Shown in pieces: positions 19,125-27,230 of a stretch of 64,000 nucleotides of DNA. Both the position numbers and the translations under genes were made by a program. The notes under the pieces are model-generated. The model was not told the DNA's origin. It searched no databases and worked only from the letters and a program-made list of their open reading frames with translations. The DNA is from Alkalibaculum sporogenes (lineage in GTDB: Bacteria; Bacillota; Clostridia; Eubacteriales; Alkalibacteraceae): NCBI RefSeq assembly GCF_009362815.1, contig NZ_WHNX01000013.1, forward strand, positions 42,285-106,284, given 5' to 3'. Positions within the stretch are counted from its first letter, which is position 1; each line of letters opens with the position of its first letter.

Positions 19125-19355
19125 ATGAAAAATTTGGTAGAGGTACTAGTTAAATCATTAGTAGAAAACCCTGATGCTGTTGTAGTAAATGAAGTAACAG
19201 CAGAACAATCTATTACACTTGAACTTAGAGTTGCAGCTGATGATATGGGCAAAGTAATAGGTAAACAAGGTAGAATAGCGAAAGCAATTCGTACAGTAAT
19301 AAAAGCAGCTGCAGCAAAAGAAAACAAAAGAGTAATTTTAGAAATTATTCAATAA
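19125..19355 (+). CDS. khpA: KH-domain RNA-binding protein KhpA
   Basis: The 76-residue protein is a single KH domain with the GxxG loop in MGKVIGKQGRIAKAIRTVI (residues about 42-60). KhpA pairs with KhpB/Jag to bind RNA in Firmicutes and affects cell division and elongation. GTG at 19116 would overlap the GAGG at 19113-19116. The ATG at 19125 gives the usual MKNLVEVLVK start and is chosen. A perfect terminator hairpin overlaps its stop. Confidence 0.93.
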   Translation: MKNLVEVLVKSLVENPDAVVVNEVTAEQSITLELRVAADDMGKVIGKQGRIAKAIRTVIKAAAAKENKRVILEIIQ

Positions 19356-19390
19356 AAATAGAGTTAGGTTTGAACCTAACTCTATTTTGT
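19355..19390 (+). terminator. intrinsic terminator after khpA
   Basis: A perfect 16-base-pair stem (19355-19370 with 19373-19388, core GAGTTAGGTT) with a 2-base loop and flanking A and T tracts. The symmetry allows it to work in both directions. It closes the ylxM-ffh-rpsP-khpA transcript. Confidence 0.9.
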
Positions 19391-19483
19391 AATCGCGTCA
19401 TAGGTCTGTATGTAGTTGATTTACTAGATTCAAATACAAGTCATACAAAAGCATGTTTGCTTATCTACAATTACTTTAAAAAC

Positions 19484-19512
19484 TTAAGAAACAACGAGAA
19501 TACTGTTATAAT
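19484..19512 (+). promoter_or_regulatory. probable promoter for rimM-trmD
   Basis: A perfect -10 TATAAT (19507-19512) is preceded by TTAAGA (19484-19489), a 4/6 -35 match, with a 17-base spacer. It follows the khpA terminator and is 14 bases before the rimM start, so the leader is very short. Confidence 0.55.
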
Positions 19513-19526
19513 AAGAAGGTGTAAAT

Positions 19527-20033
19527 GTGAATGAAACATTAGTTATTGGAAAAATTGGAGCACCACATGGAATTAAAGGGGAAATAAAAGTCTTTCCACT
19601 TACAGATGATCCATCTAGATTTGATGCCCTAAAGACTTTTTATATAAAAAATAAAGAAATATATCAAGAATATAGTATTACTAAAATCAAGTATCAAAAA
19701 TCCAATCTTATAGTAAAACTTGATGGTATTGATGATAGAAATTCAGCTGAAGAGTTAAAGAATAAGTATGTTGAAATAGATCGTCAAGATGGAATACAAT
19801 TAGAAGAAGATGAATATTATATAGTTGACTTAATCGGATTAAAAGTTTACGAAAATGATATACTCTTAGGAGAATTACAGGATGTAATACAATCAGGTGG
19901 AACAGATATCTACTCTATAAAAACATCTGCAAAAGATATTTTAATACCTGCTGTATCACAGTATATTCAAGAAATAGATATGGGTAACAAAAAAATAATA
20001 GTACAACTTCCTGATGGACTGAAAGAACTATGA
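19527..20033 (+). CDS. rimM: 16S rRNA processing protein RimM
   Basis: The 168-residue protein has the N-terminal RimM motif IGKIGAPHGIKGEIKV, the ADSRFDAL-like loop DDPSRFDALK, and a C-terminal PRC-barrel with EYYIVDLIGLKVY and DILIPAV. It assists maturation of the 30S head and binds S19. The GTG start follows AAGAAGGTG. Its last 4 bases overlap trmD, as in most bacteria. There is no missing segment. Confidence 0.95.
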   Translation: MNETLVIGKIGAPHGIKGEIKVFPLTDDPSRFDALKTFYIKNKEIYQEYSITKIKYQKSNLIVKLDGIDDRNSAEELKNKYVEIDRQDGIQLEEDEYYIVDLIGLKVYENDILLGELQDVIQSGGTDIYSIKTSAKDILIPAVSQYIQEIDMGNKKIIVQLPDGLKEL

Positions 20034-20752
20034 AATTTCATATTATTTCATTGTTCCCTGAGATATTTGAGAGCTTTGCAAATACAAGTATTATTAAAAA
20101 GAGTATAGATAAAAACATTATTCAGATTGAATATATTAATATAAGAAGCTTCTCAAAGAATAAACATAAAAAAACCGATGACTATCCTTTTGGTGGCGGA
20201 CCAGGTATGGTAATGAGCGTACAACCTTTAGCAGATTCAATAAAATATGCTAAAAGCATGTCAAGTAAAGCAAAAGTTGTATACTTTTCACCTCATGGAA
20301 CTATATTAAATCAAAAAAAAGTAATAAGCTTTTCAAAGGAAGAAGAGATTATACTAGTTTGTGGGCATTATGAAGGAGTAGACTATAGAGTAGTAGATAA
20401 ATACGTAGATTATGAAATATCCTTGGGAGATTATATACTTACAGGTGGCGAAATACCAGCTATGGTATTTATTGATGCAATATCAAGAACAATAGATGGC
20501 GTATTAGGAAATCATGAAAGTTCAATGGATGAATCTTTTACAAAACCACTATTAGAGTACCCACAATACACAAGACCCAGAGTATTTGAAGAAATGGAAG
20601 TACCAAATGTGCTTTTATCCGGAGATCATGAAAAAATAAAAAAATGGAGATTTGAAAAATCTCTGGATATTACTAAAAAGAGAAGACCAGATTTATATGA
20701 AATGTATAAGAAGAAGTATGAAGAAAACAAAGACGATAAGGAATCAAAATAA
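20030..20752 (+). CDS. trmD: tRNA (guanine(37)-N(1))-methyltransferase TrmD
   Basis: The 240-residue SPOUT methyltransferase has DDYPFGGGPGMVM near residue 50, the knot segment CGHYEGVDYRV near 112 and SLGDYILTGGE near 132. It methylates G37 next to the anticodon and prevents +1 frameshifting. It overlaps rimM by 4 bases. Downstream rplS has its own promoter and leader. Confidence 0.97.
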   Translation: MKFHIISLFPEIFESFANTSIIKKSIDKNIIQIEYINIRSFSKNKHKKTDDYPFGGGPGMVMSVQPLADSIKYAKSMSSKAKVVYFSPHGTILNQKKVISFSKEEEIILVCGHYEGVDYRVVDKYVDYEISLGDYILTGGEIPAMVFIDAISRTIDGVLGNHESSMDESFTKPLLEYPQYTRPRVFEEMEVPNVLLSGDHEKIKKWRFEKSLDITKKRRPDLYEMYKKKYEENKDDKESK

Positions 20753-20761
20753 AATAAATGA

Positions 20762-20790
20762 TTGTATAAATAAATGATATATGTTATAAT
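20762..20790 (+). promoter_or_regulatory. promoter for rplS
   Basis: TTGTAT (20762-20767), a 17-base spacer and a perfect TATAAT (20785-20790). Transcription should begin near 20797, just ahead of the structured leader of rplS. Confidence 0.75.
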
Positions 20791-20796
20791 TTTATC

Positions 20797-20848
20797 TGTT
20801 ATCTCAGGCGGTCCGCTATCTCTAGTAAGATAAGAACGTCCAAAAATA
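20797..20848 (+). ncRNA. candidate L19 leader (autoregulatory element of rplS)
   Basis: Between the rplS promoter and its ribosome binding site lies a GC-richer, foldable segment: TTATCT (20800-20805) can pair with AGATAA (20828-20833), enclosing GGCGGTCCGC. It stands out from the AT-rich surroundings and sits where Firmicutes carry an L19 leader. I judge this by position and fold, not by a covariance model search, so the family identity is tentative. Confidence 0.45.
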
Positions 20849-20862
20849 GAGGAGGCTAACAA

Positions 20863-21201
20863 ATGAACATATTAGATATAATTGGAAAAGAGCAGTTGAG
20901 AGAAATACCTAAATTTAACGTTGGTGACACTGTAAAAGTGCATGTTAAAGTAGTAGAAGGTAAAAGGGAAAGAATACAAATTTTTGAAGGTGTTGTGTTA
21001 AAAAGACAAAATGGTGGAATTCAAGAAACATTTACTGTAAGAAAAATATCTTATGGTGTTGGAGTAGAAAGAACTTTCCCATTACACTCTCCTAGAATTG
21101 ATCAAATTGAAGTAATAAGAAAAGGTAAAGTAAGAAGAGCTAGATTATACTATCTAAGAGATAGAATTGGTAAAGCGGCAAAAGTTAAAGAAAAAATGTA
21201 G
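20863..21201 (+). CDS. rplS: 50S ribosomal protein L19
   Basis: The 112 residues include [20 protein letters not shown] near residue 20 and the C-terminal [17 protein letters not shown] segment, both typical of L19. The protein sits at the 30S-50S interface. The ATG follows GAGGAGG. A hairpin with a T tract starts at the stop codon. Confidence 0.97.
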   Translation: MNILDIIGKEQLREIPKFNVGDTVKVHVKVVEGKRERIQIFEGVVLKRQNGGIQETFTVRKISYGVGVERTFPLHSPRIDQIEVIRKGKVRRARLYYLRDRIGKAAKVKEKM

Positions 21202-21230
21202 GGGCTGAGTTTCAGTCCCTTGATTTTTTT
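21201..21230 (+). terminator. intrinsic terminator after rplS
   Basis: GGGGCTGA pairs with TCAGTCCC (21201-21219, one bulge), followed by TTGATTTTTTT. It begins at the last base of the rplS stop codon. Confidence 0.85.
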
Positions 21231-21249
21231 ATATTAGGGAAGACAATTA

Positions 21250-21358
21250 GCCAAGCGTCTGCTTGTAAATGATGTTCGAAGAGGAATAATGGCTGTTTAC
21301 AGACATTTGGAGACTGTCCGCACAACCACAAGAAACTAGCAAAGCGTTTTTTTTGTGG
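21250..21358 (-). repeat. dispersed repeat family R2, copy 1
   Basis: The segment from about 21290 to 21358 (GGCTGTTTACAGACATTTGG, then CCACAAGAAACTAGCAAAGC) matches the reverse complement of 37061-37135 closely. The first part, 21250-21272, looks like a second partial copy of the same left end. The right part can fold into a CCACAAGAAAC-type hairpin followed by a T-rich run. The 314-base gap between rplS and lepB otherwise holds only the rplS terminator and the lepB promoter. Confidence 0.75.
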
Positions 21359-21361
21359 TTG

Positions 21362-21370
21362 TGTTATAAT
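21362..21370 (+). promoter_or_regulatory. extended -10 promoter for lepB-ylqF
   Basis: TGT followed by TATAAT (21365-21370) makes an extended -10 element with no clear -35. It overlaps the right edge of repeat R2, so the repeat may have supplied part of the promoter region. The leader to lepB would be about 140 bases. Confidence 0.5.
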
Positions 21371-21515
21371 AAATATTGTCATAGAACAATGTTGAATTGT
21401 TGACTAAAATTAAGAGCTGAGAACTAAGAGCTTTAACAAGGTTGTTGCCCTTTGTTTAAAACGGCATTTGACCAAGATAATGCGTTGACCATGCTCTTTA
21501 TATGAGGGTGAATAA

Positions 21516-22037
21516 GTGAGAGCAAAAAAAGAAAAGAGCGAAATAAGAGAATGGTTAGAATCAGCAGCTATTGCAGTTGTTCTAGCATTGTTAATAAAAT
21601 TCTTTTTATTCGAATTTGTTATGGTAGATGGTAATTCAATGTACCCTACACTTAACCATAATGATCGTCTAATTGTAACAAAGATACAATATTATTTTGG
21701 TGAACCTGAATTTGATGATGTTGTAATATTAAACTATAACAACAACGTAGAATTTGTAAAAAGGATTATAGGTAGACCTGGTGATACAGTAGAAATACGG
21801 GATTCTATAGTATATTTGAATAATGAACCTCTAGAAGAAGACTATATTAATACAGAGCCATATCTTGACTTTGATCAAGTTGTAGTTCCAAGGGATACGT
21901 ATTTTGTATTAGGTGATAATAGAAATAATAGCAGGGATAGTAGATATAGCGATGTAGGATTTGTAAGTGAAGATAAGATTATTGGTAAAGTACTATTTCG
22001 TATTTTTCCATTTAATAATATAGGAACAATTGAGTAA
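21516..22037 (+). CDS. lepB: type I signal peptidase
   Basis: The 173-residue protein has one N-terminal membrane segment (AAIAVVLALLIKFFLFEFV, residues about 17-35). The catalytic serine lies in GNSMYPTL near residue 42 and the catalytic lysine in VKRIIGRPGDTVEI near 85. The GDNRNNSRDSR box is near residue 144. It cleaves signal peptides outside the membrane. The GTG start at 21516 follows GAGGGTGA. ylqF is 81 bases downstream. Confidence 0.95.
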   Translation: MRAKKEKSEIREWLESAAIAVVLALLIKFFLFEFVMVDGNSMYPTLNHNDRLIVTKIQYYFGEPEFDDVVILNYNNNVEFVKRIIGRPGDTVEIRDSIVYLNNEPLEEDYINTEPYLDFDQVVVPRDTYFVLGDNRNNSRDSRYSDVGFVSEDKIIGKVLFRIFPFNNIGTIE

Positions 22038-22118
22038 GCGAAAGCGAAAATTTAGAGTATTAAAGCAAGAAATATATTAAACATAATAGCGTAATGAATA
22101 GGAAGGGATGTGTATATA

Positions 22119-22964
22119 TTGACTATTCAATGGTATCCTGGTCATATGGCTAAAACCAAGCGAAAAATACAAGAAGATTTAAAATTAATTGATGTGGTCA
22201 TTGAGTTACTTGATGCTAGGATTCCCATAAGCAGTAAAAATCCTGAGATTGATAGTCTAATCAAGGGGAAACCTAAAGTTATATTACTTAATAAAAGTGA
22301 TATGTCTGATCCCAGGTCAAATGAGTTATGGGGTCATTATTATGATGAAAACAAACAAGATTATATATATACAAATTCTATTACGGGAAAGGGCATTAAA
22401 GAACTTATTACAGCGATTGAAAAAAAAATGGCTCATGTAATAGAAAGAGATTTGAAAAAAGGTAGAATAAATAGACAAATAAAATGTATGATTCTCGGAA
22501 TACCAAATGTTGGAAAATCTACATTAATAAATACTATGGCAGGTAGAGCCTCAGCAAAAACCGGCAATCTTCCTGGTGTTACTAGATCAAATCAGTGGAT
22601 TAAGGTAAGTCAGAGAATATTATTACTCGATACTCCTGGTATTTTATGGCCAAAATTTGAGGATCCAATAGTTGGATTAAAATTAGCTTGGATTGGCTCT
22701 ATTAAGGAAACTATATACGATCGTGAAGATGCAGCATTAAAATTGATTTCATTCCTAAGAGAGAGCTACGAACATTGCTTAATAGAGCGCTACAATATCG
22801 ATATAAATCCATCAGATGAAGATATTGATATATATGAAAAAATAGCTCAGAAGCGTGGATTTATTCAAAAAGGTGGAAATATTGATTACTCAAGAACTGC
22901 TGAGATGCTACTAGATGAGTTGAAAAAGACAAAGATAGGCAAGATTAGCTTTGAGAATCCTTAG
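22119..22964 (+). CDS. ylqF: ribosome biogenesis GTPase YlqF (RbgA)
   Basis: This is a circularly permuted GTPase: the G4 motif NKSD near residue 62 precedes G1 GIPNVGKSTL near 128 and G3 DTPG near 175. It begins MTIQWYPGHMAK like Bacillus RbgA. It is required for late assembly of the 50S subunit. The GTG at 22110 is an alternative, but the TTG at 22119 gives the conserved N-terminus with a GGAAGGG site 11 bases upstream. It is followed by a terminator. Confidence 0.95.
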   Translation: MTIQWYPGHMAKTKRKIQEDLKLIDVVIELLDARIPISSKNPEIDSLIKGKPKVILLNKSDMSDPRSNELWGHYYDENKQDYIYTNSITGKGIKELITAIEKKMAHVIERDLKKGRINRQIKCMILGIPNVGKSTLINTMAGRASAKTGNLPGVTRSNQWIKVSQRILLLDTPGILWPKFEDPIVGLKLAWIGSIKETIYDREDAALKLISFLRESYEHCLIERYNIDINPSDEDIDIYEKIAQKRGFIQKGGNIDYSRTAEMLLDELKKTKIGKISFENP

Positions 22965-22990
22965 TTTTAATAAACAAACTTTAATATAAC

Positions 22991-23022
22991 GATTAGGCAA
23001 TATACTTGTCTAGTCTTTTTTA
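22991..23022 (+). terminator. intrinsic terminator after ylqF
   Basis: GATTAGGCAA pairs with TTGTCTAGTC (two G-T pairs) across a 5-base loop, followed by TTTTTT. It lies 27 bases after the ylqF stop. Confidence 0.8.
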
Positions 23023-23116
23023 ATTATAAGAAAATATTAGATGTATTAAAGGGATATTATTGTAAAACTTTAACCCATACAATATAATAGTATTAATAGA
23101 AAGGGATGATATTTAA

Positions 23117-23542
23117 TTGATTAAAAAGATTCTTTTATTTTTACATATCTTTATAGGTATAGGGGCATTATTTGGTGGCTTTTTTGCATTTACAGATACT
23201 ACTGGTATTCAATTCGGCATGCCAGCAACTGAGGTGTTAAAAGATTCACCATTCACTAGCTTCTTAATCCCTGGCATTTTTTTGTTTGTAATTATAGGAT
23301 TAGGTAATATTCTTACATATATTATATGTAAGAAAAACTACAAACTTCAATACTACATAAGTGGTTGTATGGGTTTAATATTGACTATGTGGATTGTAAT
23401 TCAATGTTATATTCTAAATTCTATTCATGTCCTTCACATTTCATTTTTTACTTTCGGATTTATACAAATCATACTAGCAATTATATTAGTTTTAAAAGGA
23501 GAATTTCATGGAAATAAGCCAACTCAGCATTTCACAGATTAA
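23117..23542 (+). CDS. hypothetical four-helix membrane protein
   Basis: The 141-residue protein has four predicted membrane helices (about residues 3-25, 47-70, 79-99 and 104-125) with little sequence outside them. I do not recognise a named family with certainty, though small proteins of this layout (GIGALFGGFFAF, then a PGIFLFVIIGLGN segment) occur in many Firmicutes. The start is TTG at 23117, 11 bases after AAGGGATGA. Its last 35 bases overlap the start of rnhB, whose own AAAGGAG site lies inside this gene, so the two are translationally coupled. Confidence 0.7.
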   Translation: MIKKILLFLHIFIGIGALFGGFFAFTDTTGIQFGMPATEVLKDSPFTSFLIPGIFLFVIIGLGNILTYIICKKNYKLQYYISGCMGLILTMWIVIQCYILNSIHVLHISFFTFGFIQIILAIILVLKGEFHGNKPTQHFTD

Positions 23543-24311
23543 ACAAGAAATTAATAAAATAGTGATAAGTGAATATCCCGAATTTATAAATCGTCTCGAC
23601 TTAGATGATAGGGGAGGTGTACAACAACTAAAAGATTCACTAATCAGTAAATACAACAAGTATACAAAAGAAAAGCAGAGGATACAACAATTAAAATCAT
23701 ACGAAAGTTCATTGTATAATCGTGGTTATAAGTTAGTAGCAGGAATGGATGAAGTAGGACGTGGTCCTTTAGCTGGCCCCGTTGTGAGTTGCGCTATTGT
23801 ATTGCCTGAGAGTTCTAATATATTGTACGTGAATGATTCAAAAAAACTATCATCGTCAAAAAGGGAAGAACTGTATTATGCGATTAAAGAAGACGCTTTA
23901 TCTATAGGTATAGGTATTATTGAGAAAGATATTATCGATGATATTAATATCTTTCAAGGGACTAAACAAAGTATGGTAGATGCAGTAGATAATCTGCGTC
24001 TATTACCTGAGATTGTATTAATAGATGCTATGCATATAGAAGCACTTCAAATTCCACAAAAATCTATTCTAAAAGGGGATGAAAAATGCTATTCAATTGC
24101 GGCTGCAAGTATAATTGCAAAAGTAACCAGAGATCGTATTATGGACTCTTATCACGATGCTTATCCTGAGTATAACTTTAAATCAAATAAAGGATATGGA
24201 ACCAATGAGCATATAGAAGCCATAAAGAAATACGGTATTTGTCCCATACATAGATTATCATTTTTAAATAATATTCTCGGTACATTTAAAGAAGTTGAGT
24301 TGAACTTGTAG
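23508..24311 (+). CDS. rnhB: ribonuclease HII
   Basis: The 267-residue protein has an N-terminal helical extension of about 70 residues, typical of the longer Firmicute form, then the catalytic segments GMDEVGRGPLAGPVVS near residue 78, DSKKLSSSKREEL near 108 and SIAAASIIAKVTRDRIM near 197. The DEG/DSK/D acidic residues are intact. It removes ribonucleotides embedded in DNA. It overlaps the upstream membrane protein gene. Confidence 0.95.
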   Translation: MEISQLSISQIKQEINKIVISEYPEFINRLDLDDRGGVQQLKDSLISKYNKYTKEKQRIQQLKSYESSLYNRGYKLVAGMDEVGRGPLAGPVVSCAIVLPESSNILYVNDSKKLSSSKREELYYAIKEDALSIGIGIIEKDIIDDINIFQGTKQSMVDAVDNLRLLPEIVLIDAMHIEALQIPQKSILKGDEKCYSIAAASIIAKVTRDRIMDSYHDAYPEYNFKSNKGYGTNEHIEAIKKYGICPIHRLSFLNNILGTFKEVELNL

Positions 24312-24375
24312 AATGGATAATTCAATTGATTATCATATTAATATATTGAAGTTAAGTATAAATACTTATATGCTA

Positions 24376-24420
24376 TGTTAAAACTAAATACTAAATACTA
24401 AATTACTAAATACTAAATAA
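24376..24420 (+). repeat. short tandem repeat of ACTAAAT-type units
   Basis: Five or more imperfect copies of a 7-8 base unit (ACTAAAT/ACTAAATT) follow each other in the 246-base gap between rnhB and yraN. Units are too short for CRISPR. No gene or terminator is visible in the gap. Confidence 0.6.
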
Positions 24421-24557
24421 TATATTTGCATATTAGCATAATATTATTTTACTTTACATACTAACAACTCTCTCGTTTATAGATTTCTAAAACATAGGAA
24501 ATATGAGTTCATTTACAAGTACCAAAGTCTTAGAATTAGTACATAAGTGGGGATAAT

Positions 24558-24932
24558 ATGAGTAAAAAAGACAACCTAAACAAAGGAAGAATCGGTGAAG
24601 GTATAGGTATTGAATATCTTAAAAGTAAAAAACTTAAGATATTAGACGTAAATTTTAGATGTAAAATAGGCGAAATAGATATAATTGCTAGGAATAGAGA
24701 CACTGTTATTTTTATTGAAGTCAAAACTCGCCGAGATAATGAGTATGGATACCCTAGTGAATCAGTTACTTATCGTAAACAAAAGAAAATATCAAAGGTA
24801 GCGTTGTATTATCTACAAAAGAATAAACTATTTGAGTATAATGTAAGATTCGATGTTTTAGAAATTTGGGATTATCCTAAAGGAATGGAACTCAATCACA
24901 TCCTTAATGCTTTTGAAATAATTATGAATTAA
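24558..24932 (+). CDS. YraN family endonuclease-like protein (UPF0102)
   Basis: The 124 residues show the PD-(D/E)xK-type core of YraN: GRIGEGIGIEYLK near residue 11, CKIGEIDIIARN near 36 and FIEVKTRR near 52. The family is Holliday-junction-resolvase-like but its biochemical role is unsettled. It usually lies next to rnhB, as here. ATG follows GGGGATA. Confidence 0.9.
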   Translation: MSKKDNLNKGRIGEGIGIEYLKSKKLKILDVNFRCKIGEIDIIARNRDTVIFIEVKTRRDNEYGYPSESVTYRKQKKISKVALYYLQKNKLFEYNVRFDVLEIWDYPKGMELNHILNAFEIIMN

Positions 24933-24948
24933 CTTTTAATGTAAAAAA

Positions 24949-24980
24949 ATAGACTACTATTATAAGTAGGCTGGTTTTTA
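24949..24980 (+). terminator. probable terminator after yraN
   Basis: AGACTACT can pair with AGTAGGCT across a short AT loop (one mismatch), followed by GGTTTTTA. Weak but in the right place, 18 bases after the stop. Confidence 0.45.
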
Positions 24981-25133
24981 GTATATATGATAATTTACTT
25001 CGTTACAGCAGTAATGGAACTATTGTTTTAACTGTATACTATTTTCTATTCTATGTTTCTTGTCTAGTGAAAGTGGTAAGATATAGTAAACCTTAATAAA
25101 CATATAAATGTAATTGTATAGGAGCGATATAGA

Positions 25134-26351
25134 ATGAAGCAAAATACTTTATATCTAGAGTGTTACTCTGGAATAAGTGGTGACATGGTCGTAGCAACTT
25201 TGTTAGATTTAGGGGCAGATGAACAAGTCTTATTGAATGGGTTAGCAAGTTGTAATATGAGCGGCTATTCATTAAATATTTATAAAACAAAAAAATGTGG
25301 AATTGTTGCTAAAAAATTCGACGTTTGCCTTACAAGTGATATAGAAAACCATAAACATAATGAAATGAAATTGCATCTGAATAGGAATATTAATGATATT
25401 TACGATATTATTTTAAAATCAAATATTACTGCTAATGCCAAGGAATTAGCAAAAAAAATATTCGATGTGGTAGCCATTGCTGAATCAAAAGTACATGGCA
25501 AGAGTATTGAAGAAGTACACTTTCATGAAGTAGGTGCTATTGATTCAATTGTTGATATAATAGCAACAGCTATTTGTTTAGATAATTTGAACATTGGTAG
25601 TGTTATTATTTCTTCACTTTATGAAGGTACAGGTCATGTTAAGTGTCAACACGGTATAATACCAGTTCCAGTACCTGCAGTTGTAGAAATAGTCAATAGA
25701 CATGATTTGGAAATTAAGATTACTGAAACAATAGGTGAAATGGTAACCCCAACAGGAGCTGCTATTGCAGCATCAATTAAAACTACTAATAAACTTCCAG
25801 ACAACTATAAAATTAGAAAAATTGGAATTGGTGCAGGTACAAAAGATTTTTTGAAAGCCAATATCTTAAGAGGATTTTTTATAGACGAAATAATAAAGAA
25901 AAATAATGAAGAAACCATTACTATATTAGAATGTAATGTTGACGATATAACAGGTGAGGAATTAGGTTTTGCACTAGAAATACTATTAGAACAAGGTGCA
26001 TTAGATGCATACTTTACTCCTATTTACATGAAAAAGAACAGACCTTCTTATATGTTTTCAGTAATCTGTAATAATGATGATTGTGAATTGATGAAAAAAT
26101 TGATCTTTAAGCATACATCAACTTTAGGTATTAGAGTGCACAATTATAGAAGATATATTATGAATAGAAGATTAGAAGATTTCAATTCATCATTAGGACA
26201 AGTCAGAATTAAAATAGGCACTTATAAGGATATTATAAAAAGGACTATTGAATACGAAGATGCAAAGAATATAGCTAAAACTAATAATATGTCTGTAGGT
26301 AACGTTTTAAAAACTATATATAGCGAATTAAATCACATAATAAAACTATAA
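25134..26351 (+). CDS. larC: nickel-pincer cofactor biosynthesis protein LarC
   Basis: The 405-residue protein begins LYLECYSGISGDMVVATLLDLGAD, the LarC signature, and has HFHEVGAIDSIVDI near residue 125 and NVDDITGEELGFALE near 263. LarC inserts nickel into the pincer nucleotide made by LarB and LarE, for lactate racemase and related LarA enzymes. Here it is a single uninterrupted frame, whereas Lactiplantibacillus uses a programmed frameshift. No larA, larB or larE is in the window. A weak promoter (TTGTCT, 16 bases, TATAGT at 25060-25087) precedes it. Confidence 0.92.
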   Translation: MKQNTLYLECYSGISGDMVVATLLDLGADEQVLLNGLASCNMSGYSLNIYKTKKCGIVAKKFDVCLTSDIENHKHNEMKLHLNRNINDIYDIILKSNITANAKELAKKIFDVVAIAESKVHGKSIEEVHFHEVGAIDSIVDIIATAICLDNLNIGSVIISSLYEGTGHVKCQHGIIPVPVPAVVEIVNRHDLEIKITETIGEMVTPTGAAIAASIKTTNKLPDNYKIRKIGIGAGTKDFLKANILRGFFIDEIIKKNNEETITILECNVDDITGEELGFALEILLEQGALDAYFTPIYMKKNRPSYMFSVICNNDDCELMKKLIFKHTSTLGIRVHNYRRYIMNRRLEDFNSSLGQVRIKIGTYKDIIKRTIEYEDAKNIAKTNNMSVGNVLKTIYSELNHIIKL

Positions 26352-26392
26352 TTACTTATACTATGAAGTAAAAGGAGGCTTGATTTGCTTAT

Positions 26393-26542
26393 ATGAAAGT
26401 GGATAGAAAAAAGAAAAGTACAAAAAATCATAAAAAAGATGATGGGAAATTTCATTCTAGACATGTAAAACATGATCCCCAAGCAGAAAGTGCTAGAGCT
26501 GTATTTGGTATGAAAAGTGAAAATACAGAAGGCAAGAGATGA
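26393..26542 (+). CDS. 49-residue basic protein, coupled to the HD hydrolase gene
   Basis: An ATG at 26393, 14 bases after AAAGGAGG, opens 49 codons ending in TGA at 26540-26542. The product is very basic at the N-terminus (VDRKKKSTKNHKK) and has a histidine-rich middle (HSRHVKHD) followed by ESARAVFGMKSEN. No known domain is recognised; composition suggests nucleic-acid or ribosome binding, which is inference. Its stop overlaps the next start by 4 bases (ATGA), strong evidence that it is really translated. Confidence 0.65.
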   Translation: MKVDRKKKSTKNHKKDDGKFHSRHVKHDPQAESARAVFGMKSENTEGKR

Positions 26543-27147
26543 TACTTAAAAATGATTTGTTCGATGAGATAGATCAACATTTACAGAAAGATATATATCC
26601 ATCGAAATTTCTTAATGATCTTTCTAATCGTAATTTACTAATAGAGTATCCTTTTGATGTACTAGAAAAGTTAAAACAAACAAAGCAATCTCCCAAGTAT
26701 CATCCAGAAGGTAGCGTATGGAATCATACAATGTTAGTTGTAGATGCAGCAGCAGGTCAAAGAGAACACAGTAAAAATCAAAGAATATTTATGTGGGCAG
26801 CACTGCTTCACGACATAGGAAAGCCAAGTACAACAGCAAAAAGAAAAGGCAAGATAACATCGTATGATCACGATATAGTTGGCGCAAAGATGACAAGAGA
26901 ATTTCTAATGGAATTTGTCAATGACAATGACTTCATAAGTCAAGTTACTTCTTTAGTGAGATGGCATATGCAAATTCTATTTGTAGTTAATAATTTGCCA
27001 TTTGCAGATATAGATGCTATGAAACAAGAAGTTGATTTATCCGAGATAGCTCTTCTTGGTTTTTGCGATAGATTAGGAAGATTAAATGTAGACTATGGAA
27101 AAGAACAAGATAATATAAACATCTTTATTGAAAAAATGAATAAATAG
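26539..27147 (+). CDS. HD-domain phosphohydrolase
   Basis: The 202-residue protein has a metal-binding HD domain: HPEGSVWNHTM near residue 55, LLHDIGKPST near 89, a further H in SYDHDIVGA near 110 and a conserved D near 181. HD proteins hydrolyse phosphate esters, often nucleotides or the 3' end of tRNA; the PxYHPEGxVWxHT pattern resembles the HD domain of tRNA nucleotidyltransferases, but no nucleotidyltransferase domain is present. The substrate is unknown. It overlaps the small basic protein gene by 4 bases. Confidence 0.85.
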   Translation: MILKNDLFDEIDQHLQKDIYPSKFLNDLSNRNLLIEYPFDVLEKLKQTKQSPKYHPEGSVWNHTMLVVDAAAGQREHSKNQRIFMWAALLHDIGKPSTTAKRKGKITSYDHDIVGAKMTREFLMEFVNDNDFISQVTSLVRWHMQILFVVNNLPFADIDAMKQEVDLSEIALLGFCDRLGRLNVDYGKEQDNINIFIEKMNK

Positions 27148-27182
27148 TATAAGTGTTTTTCCACTGTAGAAAAATTTAAAAG

Positions 27183-27230
27183 AGGGAGTATTACTAATTA
27201 AAAGGTCAATATTAGAAGACAATACTCCCT
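27183..27230 (-). terminator. hairpin between HD gene and H-NOX relic
   Basis: AGGGAGTATT (27183-27192) and AATACTCCCT (27221-27230) form a perfect 10-base-pair stem around a 28-base loop. The - strand side runs into TCTTTTAAATTTTT, so it could terminate the relic gene; it lies also 36 bases after the HD gene stop. Confidence 0.55.

Noticed and set aside
24376..24420. A CRISPR-like array of short units
   Set aside because: The units are 7-8 bases and contiguous without spacers, so it is a simple tandem repeat.
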